Assembly: GCA_050084515.1 (NCBI GenBank)
Contig: CM114275.1
Span: 27,776,001 to 27,840,000 of the forward strand
Source: Blasia pusilla
Taxonomy: Eukaryota > Marchantiophyta > Marchantiopsida > Blasiales
Length of the DNA stretch: 64,000 nucleotides
Reading direction: 5' to 3'
In this document: in pieces, positions 57,261-64,000 of the stretch
Layout: each line of letters begins with the position of its first letter
How positions within the stretch are numbered: the first letter of the stretch is position 1
Notes under the pieces: model-generated
Seen by the model: only the letters and a program-made list of their open reading frames with translations
The model's database searches: none
Told to the model about the DNA's origin: nothing
Position numbers and translations under genes: made by a program

Positions 57261-59689
57261 ATTCCAATGTAGGATATACTTTTGTCACATAACCAAGAGT
57301 ATGATGACCACTTATGCGATTCAAAATCCTTTATAGTCATAGTTCTTTTGCATCACTTTATTGGAAGTTTGGCAAACATGCAAGATTAAGTAACTAAGTG
57401 AGTTTAACAACTCTATCAATATTAGATGCATTATTGATAGTAGGTATATGTGGCATAATATCACTCTCTTTTGTTATGTGAATTCATCATTGATAACTTT
57501 ATTTGATGGCATGGACGCTTCAAATACCTCCAACAATAGGAATCATAAGCATATGCTCCACTTATAGGAAGGGTATAATCATTCCCAATACATACTTCAT
57601 TCGCAATTGGTGAGTTGTGGGGTAACTAAAGTACCAAGGATACATAAGTTGGTACCTCAACTACATGAAGTACATGACTATATGAAAGAAATTGATCTCT
57701 GCAATATCTAAGCCCAAAAATACCCATAATCATGGACCTAAAATGAAACTTCAAAGTTATAATTGAGAAACCTGCAAAAGTGGATCCAAAGTGACAATAA
57801 TGAGGATAAGTAGTGTCATGAATAGAATACCTCGTAGTCATTAGGTTTCCCTCCACTACATTTCTTGGGCTGGCTTGTAAGGTTTCAAAAGTGGAAGTTG
57901 ACAAAAGGTCTACTTGATGGGTTTTCTTTTTTCTCTAGTACTCTTCTTTTTCTTTTTAAGTCCAAATTCTCTACATCATAAGTCCATTTTCATCTTTGTG
58001 CCTCTTCACATAGCACCTTTCAAAAGTCATGTGTATGTATAGGATTTGATGCAATAGGAAGTTTGGAGTATATTTGATCTTGGAAAAAATCAAAAATAAC
58101 TTTGAAACAAAATTATACATATATACATAAGACATAAGAAAATAGGGAATTATATTATGGAAGAAATTCATGTTGAAGATTTTTGAATAAACTCTTGATG
58201 TTGTATATCTGTGTATTGTACCAATTTCTCAACACAAATAAGACAATTTCTTCTTTGGGCCTCTACACATAGTACATTTTGGAGATCCTAAATATGCATT
58301 AGATTTGACAACATAAGAAGTTTGAGGTGTGTGAAGTATAAACTTTGTTGAATAACATTTTACTATATTAAAAGGGTAAAATGAAGCCAAAGAAAAGACG
58401 AATTAAAGAAATAGAAAAGATTATTGAGTTAACAGAGCATGCATATGTTACATCTTGGTTGATGGTGGTATAAGTGGTAGATTTTTCATATCATGAAGAG
58501 CCCTTTTCTCTACTCGTACAGATATTTGATCAAAATTTCACATTTGTAGTACACACATTAAAATTTGATTAACATAAATTGGAAGTGTGGATGTTTTCGT
58601 ATATGCGTTCTCTATATAGCCACAACTACCTAAGGTTATTTGGTAGTTGTGGCCCAAACTTACCAAATCCACTCTTTTTCGTATTGCTACCTTGTTGTTG
58701 CTATATATAGGGGAGGGGGAGAGGTGGGGTGTTTGCGTTTGTGGACATTTAGCAAGCATGGATGGGACTTAATTTCTAAATTCATCTACTCTCCACTCTT
58801 TATGGTACTTGTATCTAGCTCCCACTACTACTCCAACTCCACTCCAATCTTTCTCTTGTTGTTGCTACAACTATGCTCCTTCTAGTTGTTGCAAGGTTCT
58901 CTCTTCTCTACATCTTTCTCTTTTTTGATTGGTTACAGAACCTTTGTGATAAATAGGACGGAGATTTTAGGGTGGGAGGATCTTCTCCATTGAGAAGTGG
59001 GTGATAGGGTGAAGTCATTCTTGGGTTTTGAATGGATAAACATAAGGATACAAGAAAAATCTTGAATCTACACTTTTCTAGTGCTTTCACATGTTTATAA
59101 TTTGGGTTTCTTCATGTTGGGTATATTTTGCTTATATATAGGTCCATAATGGACCATAGGTCATTATAGACACTCTCCATTCATGTGAGATGAACACAAA
59201 AACCCATAGCCAGACATAGCATGACAAAAAAGAGGAGTTTCATTTTATTCACTCATTCATGCAGATCAAAATAGCAAAGCAAGATATGGATCTTTAGTAA
59301 GACCCAAGTACATTTATGGGTTTTCTTCCTCTTTTTTTTTTTACGAGACGTCTCAATATGTTAAGAAGGTTACATGCCTTGGTTAAAGTGCTCTCCTGGG
59401 TGTTTGTATTTATGTATCTACTTCACCATAATTCATATTGTGGGGACCCAATGAGAGGCGGAATATGAAAATATTCACACTTAGGGGCTTTAATGGGCTC
59501 TGGATTGTATTGGCGATCCAACTCTTTAGCAAGATTTGAATTACACCTTGCATCTCCAAAGCATGGAATCCAACCAAATGGACTCTGTGTTTCTCTCCAC
59601 ATAGACCAAATTATGGAGAAATGAACCAAATGGTCCTTATTTTGGAGACTAGCCAATAAATGAATGTTCCATTTGGTTTGGAAATGTGT
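57261..59689. other. AT-rich region, no gene recognised
   Basis: The part to about 57905 may extend the Helitron remnant upstream (a 92-residue minus-strand frame without a recognised motif). Nothing is assigned in the rest. Confidence 0.35.
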
Positions 59690-59924
59690 GTTTGTGAATT
59701 AGTTGGGACTCGTCCTCTTCTTAATTACATAGCGTATGTTAAAGAAACTCTAACTCTAATCCTAACCATAGTCTCTAGAATCTAGTTATACTTACTGTTG
59801 TTAACTGATCCTAATTAAGGTAATCGTGTTTAATTAAATTTATATCATTAAGCTTTCCTACTTTGTGTGAGTGATAAAAATAGCAATTTTGTGTCCAATA
59901 AGATTGACTATAACTCATTCTTCA
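59690..59924 (-). repeat. copia-2 3' LTR (left boundary uncertain)
   Basis: Shares CTCTAATCCTAACCATAGTC-type telomere-like segments and the CATTCTTCAAT end with copia-1 LTRs. The left boundary could not be fixed because similarity fades. Confidence 0.65.
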
Positions 59925-60400
59925 ATGATCCCCTCAAGCTTATATCAATATCTCTAATACCTAAATTATCTTCAAACATCTCAAAATTATATCTTGATAA
60001 TGTCTTTATCAAAACATTAATAATTTGTTCATATGTATCTATGCACATTAGATCAATATGTCCTCCAAGCACTTTCCCTCTAATAAAATGGTAGTGCACC
60101 TAAACATGCTTTGTTCCAATATGAAATTCAGGGTTATTAAAAATCTTATTGCCATTAATATTATTTTCATATATTACAATAAGTCTAAAGTTACTAACCC
60201 TAATCTCAAAAAGTCTTCATTACAACCACACTGCCTTACATATTGCATTGGTTGCTCTCATATACCTAGCCTCTCTTGAAAAGAAAATTGTAGGTTTCAT
60301 CTTTGAAGCCATCTTATAACATTACTTCCCAAGATGAAGGAATAAGCCGATAAAAATGTCTATTATACACGCCTCATGCCCAATTAGCATATGTGAATCC
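59908..60400 (-). pseudogene. copia-2 RNase H end
   Basis: INVLIKTLSRYNFEMFEDNLGIRDIDISLRG matches copia-1 35143-35290. Further stops follow toward the RNase H core. Confidence 0.75.
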
Positions 60401-60599
60401 TTGCAACTCTAAATTCGAAGAAGGTTTAAATTAAAGACCAAAGTAAATAGAGAAATTTGCATCTATATTATTACTCGAGGGTGCCCTTGTATTTTATAAA
60501 CATCTCTCCTCTTAATACCTGGCATTTTCAACTAATAAGATCGCTTGGTTTTTGAACCAATATGAAAGCTCGAAATCAAGTTAAAGTAAAACTTAAGAA

Positions 60600-61700
60600 C
60601 TTTAAGAGTTATCTATGGGAGATAATTTAAATCGTGCATCGTACGACCTTACACTAGTATTGTATAATCTTCCTCATACCATTAAGATAAGGTTTTTGTA
60701 GTACTTGTATAAATTGACTCACTAAGCCAACTAGGTAGCTTAAGTATGACATAATTATTGATAGATAAATCACACTTCCCACCATGCATATGTATGTATT
60801 GGAGTGTGCAAGCAATTTTCCTTTAACCATTCTCAATTTTATACTTTCGTCTAACAATGTAGAGATTAGCTTACAAGTCATCATACCATATGTTGAAAGC
60901 ATATATGAAGATCCTATTGTCGTTGTAATAACCACATGTTGTCAATCATCAACCCTCATAAATTCAACACAAAGGAGGTACTTGAGTTCTCCCAAATCTT
61001 TCATATCGAATTTTACTATATGTCTTAAGAGGAAAAAGTCATCTGATTATTATTGTGTCGTATATTGATGACCTCTTGATTATTCATAGTAGTGAGGATG
61101 TGGTTTAAAAAGTCAAGCTAGAACTAAGAAGTAGAATCACACATTCCAAAACCAAGTAAGATGTTTATTATTTTGCCTCACCAAGCTCTTGGAGCTTGCT
61201 TGAGCCCATACAAAGAATTCTTTAACATGCATATGCAAAATGAAACTCTTGATGCTCATTTCCATGTGGTTAAACCATGCAAACCTCTTCATGTAGAACT
61301 CCATTCAAGAAATAATTCTTGACCTACATGTGACATTCTCTACTTCGTTGTCACTATAACCTCTATTCTTGTAATCACGATCTTTACAACATGGCTAGAA
61401 GCCTCATCGAAGTCCATATAAAATTATTTGCATAATCCTTGTCTACAAAACCAAATTTATATTTATTCACTATACTATCTTGATTTTTTTTTACCTTGAA
61501 AATCAACATATAACAAATTATTTCCTAAAGAGGAGATATATCAACCAAGTCCCAGGTTTATTAATGTCTTTATCCAACAAGATCTTCCTCCATACTTCTT
61601 CAAAAGAGCTAAGTTCATGATCTTGAAGGGAAATCATCATATGTAGTATATACATGATATGTTCTTTGAAATCATTTATTTATAAATCTATAAACAAGAT
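60600..61700 (-). pseudogene. copia-2 reverse transcriptase with internal inversion
   Basis: The minus strand matches copia-1 on both sides (MLSTYGMMTCKLISTLLDESIKLR at 60890-60820; the SSWCEAK-like ALYGFKQA region near 61200-61170). The segment about 61018-61127 matches the corresponding copia-1 segment only on the plus strand: it reads SYIDDLLIIHSSEDV forward. So the catalytic YIDD box is flipped relative to its own gene. Stops throughout. Confidence 0.82.
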
Positions 61701-61919
61701 GCGTGACTTTACTTGAACCATGAGTTATTGCCTAAAGGTGGATGTCTCTTACATGTAACTTGAGCTCTGACTAGAATCACTAAACAAAATACATAATCTT
61801 CAAAACCATAGATTGAAATATTTATCTAAAGAGTATAGAACCTTTTTTTAACCTGGCATTGGTACTTGGGGACTTTATGGGCAATATTTATCAATTTTTA
61901 GACATATTCTCCTCCTTGA

Positions 61920-62334
61920 TATGTGAGAAAACAGAAAGTGACGAAATCACTCAGAGATCCTTACAAAACTTAGAGATACAAAGTGGCCTAGTCCGTCCGT
62001 GCGCTCACAGAAGAGCTTCGATGGAACTTGAACATGGATATAACTCGACATACGAGAATGCGCTACCGCTGCGGCTCCCGACTATTTCACTACTCGGAAA
62101 ATTAGGGTTTTTACCTAATTTTCTCCGTTTCTATTAATAAAATTTTTTTGCCATGGCTGCGCCCTCGGACCCTTGCGACACATCAGGGTGCCCCGCACCC
62201 TGATGCAATATAAGGATAGGCAATCCTAGTAACGCTACTCCGTAAACCACCTACGTCATATTACTATGACTCCTCCGACGTCTAAGTTGGTACCATCAAT
62301 CTAGGCTTCTCCTCATACAAAGGGGGCCGATCAG
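61920..62334. mobile_element. Foreign segment inside copia-2, possible non-autonomous element
   Basis: More GC-rich than its surroundings and absent from copia-1. Contains a 10-bp inverted repeat around AAAATTAGG/CCTAATTTT (about 62098-62124) and a perfect 11-bp hairpin CATCAGGGTGC-CCC-GCACCCTGATG (62181-62205), with CTAG at 62226-62229 followed by T. The hairpin plus CTAG would suit a Helitron 3' end. Its position at a copia-1 deletion edge makes the exact boundaries uncertain. Confidence 0.45.
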
Positions 62335-62870
62335 ATTAATGCTGCTCAAAGAAGTGGATGTTGAGAATCCAACATGATAGACATATTGAGATATGGAATA
62401 CGTTTCGATGAAGCAAACTATGACTTATACTTAAAAAAAAATTAACATTAAAACTAATAAGAAGATCACTAGATGATTGAATGTAGCACTTACATCTTTT
62501 GGTTTCATTAGCACAGCCAATATGTATATCATAACCTCTGCCCAATATATTTTTAGCATAACCTTTTCATTTAGCATACCTCATGTGATCTCAATAATAT
62601 ATTGTTTCTTCTCCTCGACCATCCCATTTTTTAATGGAATATAATAACAAATGAACTTTTGTGGGACGCCATTATGGTGTAAGTACTCATTAAAAGCTGT
62701 TTAGAGGTACTCTCCTCTCTTATCATAAGGAAATTTTAAGAAAGTGTTGCCTGACCCGCTTCTCTACTAAGAGTTTAAGGTTTGTAATATTGAGAATGTT
62801 TGTGACTTAGCCAAAAAATGAAACAAACTATTGGTAGCCATACATGCTATATTGTGATATACCATAATGA
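62335..62870 (-). pseudogene. copia-2 integrase core
   Basis: The minus strand reads LRSDRGGEYL (about 62735), AFNEYLHHNGVPQKF, NGMVEEKKQYIIEIT.GMLNEK and KIYWAE.MIYI, the usual copia integrase core. The second Asp and the Glu of the DDE set are visible. Stops are present. Confidence 0.85.
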
Positions 62871-63390
62871 ATTAACTCAAATATTTTGGATTCTCTTCTA
62901 TCTTACGTTGGAAATGGAAATCTAGCATATTCTCCTCATTGACACACATAACATATCTCTTATGCAATAGGATTGGATAATATAGGGAGTGTGATTACCA
63001 AGTCAAATAATGAAAGACTTTGTTATCTTTGAAGGTTCATATGCCCAACTCTTTTGTGCCACACATTGAGATTTGTGATGTGTTGGCGAGTTTGACTACT
63101 CATTGCTATTTGAATCTCTAGCATAGAAATATTTGTCAAATCTAGTTCTATTTGGTTATCCAATTTTATTCATAAATTATTTCAATTAAAAAACCATCTA
63201 TATTTAACTGCACTTGATAACTTCTACTATGTGTCCTACAAAAATCAAAATTCTTATAATAGTAGGAACATGGAGAATTTTTTTCAAAATCACAAAGATA
63301 GTACAATGCTATCGTAATTTTACACATATGCATAAAATGTTGTTGTGCCCATCTCATGTGAGATCTATTGCGATATATTTCATAAGCTCC
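62871..63390 (-). pseudogene. copia-2 pre-integrase region
   Basis: Aligns by nucleotide with copia-1 53030-53550, including the region that encodes LNVWHKRIGHSNF there. Short broken frames only. Confidence 0.75.
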
Positions 63391-63795
63391 AAGGTTGCAC
63401 GGAAACAGGCAAGTCCATGAGTATACAGCCAAAGTACCCGCGGCCCGCACTTAAGCCCGCCAAGCATGTAGTGTAGACACATGAGGGGTTGTGCACCCGC
63501 CATGCGGGCTTGATCCAATCACCCAATGGGGGTCAAGCCAACCTTGCGCAGATGGCTGCGATGCTGTCGCATGCTAGTGCAAGCTATGCACGGGCCAAAG
63601 AATTGGAGCGGGCTTGGCCATCCTGGATTTGCACTACACGCTTGACATGCTCAAGGGGAGGCTCGTGTGTGGGCCGTGGGTATCCTACTATTCGGGCCCG
63701 CACAGATATGAACATGTTTGCGGACGCCGACTTTGTTTGTGTGCAAACTTGATAAGCTTCATACTACTGAACTATTTACCTTGCAAGGTTATATA
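63391..63795. other. Foreign segment replacing the copia-2 protease region
   Basis: Moderately GC-rich (CCCGCGGCCCGCAC, CGCCATGCGGGC). Starts at AAGGTTGCA and ends near a second CAAGGTT (about 63784-63790), a possible 7-bp duplication. No protein recognised. Confidence 0.45.
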
Positions 63796-63885
63796 ATTGG
63801 ACATACGAAAGGTAATGTACGACTCATATGTAGAATCTTTCTCAACCATTGCTTCCATATCATGAGTCGTAGCCACGAGATCAAG

Positions 63886-64000
63886 GTTGCATGTACAAGT
63901 CCGTATTCGCGGACATGTCCATGGACTTATGTCCATCCTATGGAAAGACTTTTCTATATGAGCCATACCTCCCCCTTCTTTCTCATCCTCATTTCCTGTT
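63886..64000. other. Unassigned end of window
   Basis: Begins CAAGGTTGCA like the segment at 63391, then AAGTCCGTATTCGCGGACAT and TCCATGGA palindromic pieces. No copia similarity seen. Confidence 0.4.

Larger units (their letters stand above)
59690..63885 (-). mobile_element. Second Ty1/copia element copia-2, rearranged and incomplete
   Basis: Minus-strand relative of copia-1: 3' LTR about 59690-59924, polypurine tract about 59928-59935, RNase H end, reverse transcriptase with an internal micro-inversion, integrase core, pre-integrase and a trace of the protease flank. It carries foreign segments at about 61920-62334 and 63391-63795 and loses similarity after 63885. Decayed more than copia-1. 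It retains the integrase core (about 62335-62860) that copia-1 has lost, so the two together show the family's gene content. Confidence 0.85.

Overview
The window is transposon-dominated eukaryotic nuclear DNA. Ty1/copia and Ty3/gypsy retrotransposons and Helitron remnants point to a plant (streptophyte). I cannot name the species. I see no intact cellular gene, no rRNA or tRNA gene and no CRISPR array.

Layout. (1) 1-5682: right part of an unusual Ty3/gypsy-like element, family A, internally deleted. (2) 5732-15369: a nearly full-length related element, family B, flanked by a 4-bp target duplication (tccg). (3) 16.3-18.1 kb: Helitron helicase remnant, plus strand. (4) 19.3-30.6 kb: unassigned DNA, partly GC-rich, with hairpins and CT-rich tracts. 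(5) 32.7-33.9 kb: second Helitron helicase remnant, minus strand. (6) 34854-55435: a minus-strand copia element split by a 16-kb composite family A insertion (35615-51675, 4-bp duplication gccc). That composite itself holds a 2.5-kb X-Y-X'-Y' inverted-repeat block. (7) 56.3-57.3 kb: N-terminal part of a Helitron protein, minus strand. (8) about 59.7-63.9 kb: a second, rearranged copia element, minus strand.

The main discovery is the family A/B retroelement. Its polyprotein reads gag (CCHC knuckles) - aspartic protease - cytosine-5 DNA methyltransferase of DNMT3-like motif order - reverse transcriptase - RNase H - DDE integrase - C-terminal PHD finger. It therefore carries both a DNA-methylation writer and a putative histone reader. 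Its ends are not ordinary LTRs. The left end is repeat A1; the right end is polypurine tract-B1-A2-B2, a split direct repeat like that of PAT/DIRS elements, although this element has a DDE integrase. The B1/A2 junction is CGACA-NN-TGTCA, resembling the joined ends of a circular cDNA. Immediately after A1 lies a primer-binding site with perfect or near-perfect complementarity (11-16 nt) to a segment inside A1, implying Tf1-like self-priming. These features recur in both families.

All copies here are decayed by stops, frameshifts and deletions. Many of the stops fit C-to-T change at CAG or CGA codons, as expected if the elements were heavily cytosine-methylated. All similarities were read by eye; no database search was run.
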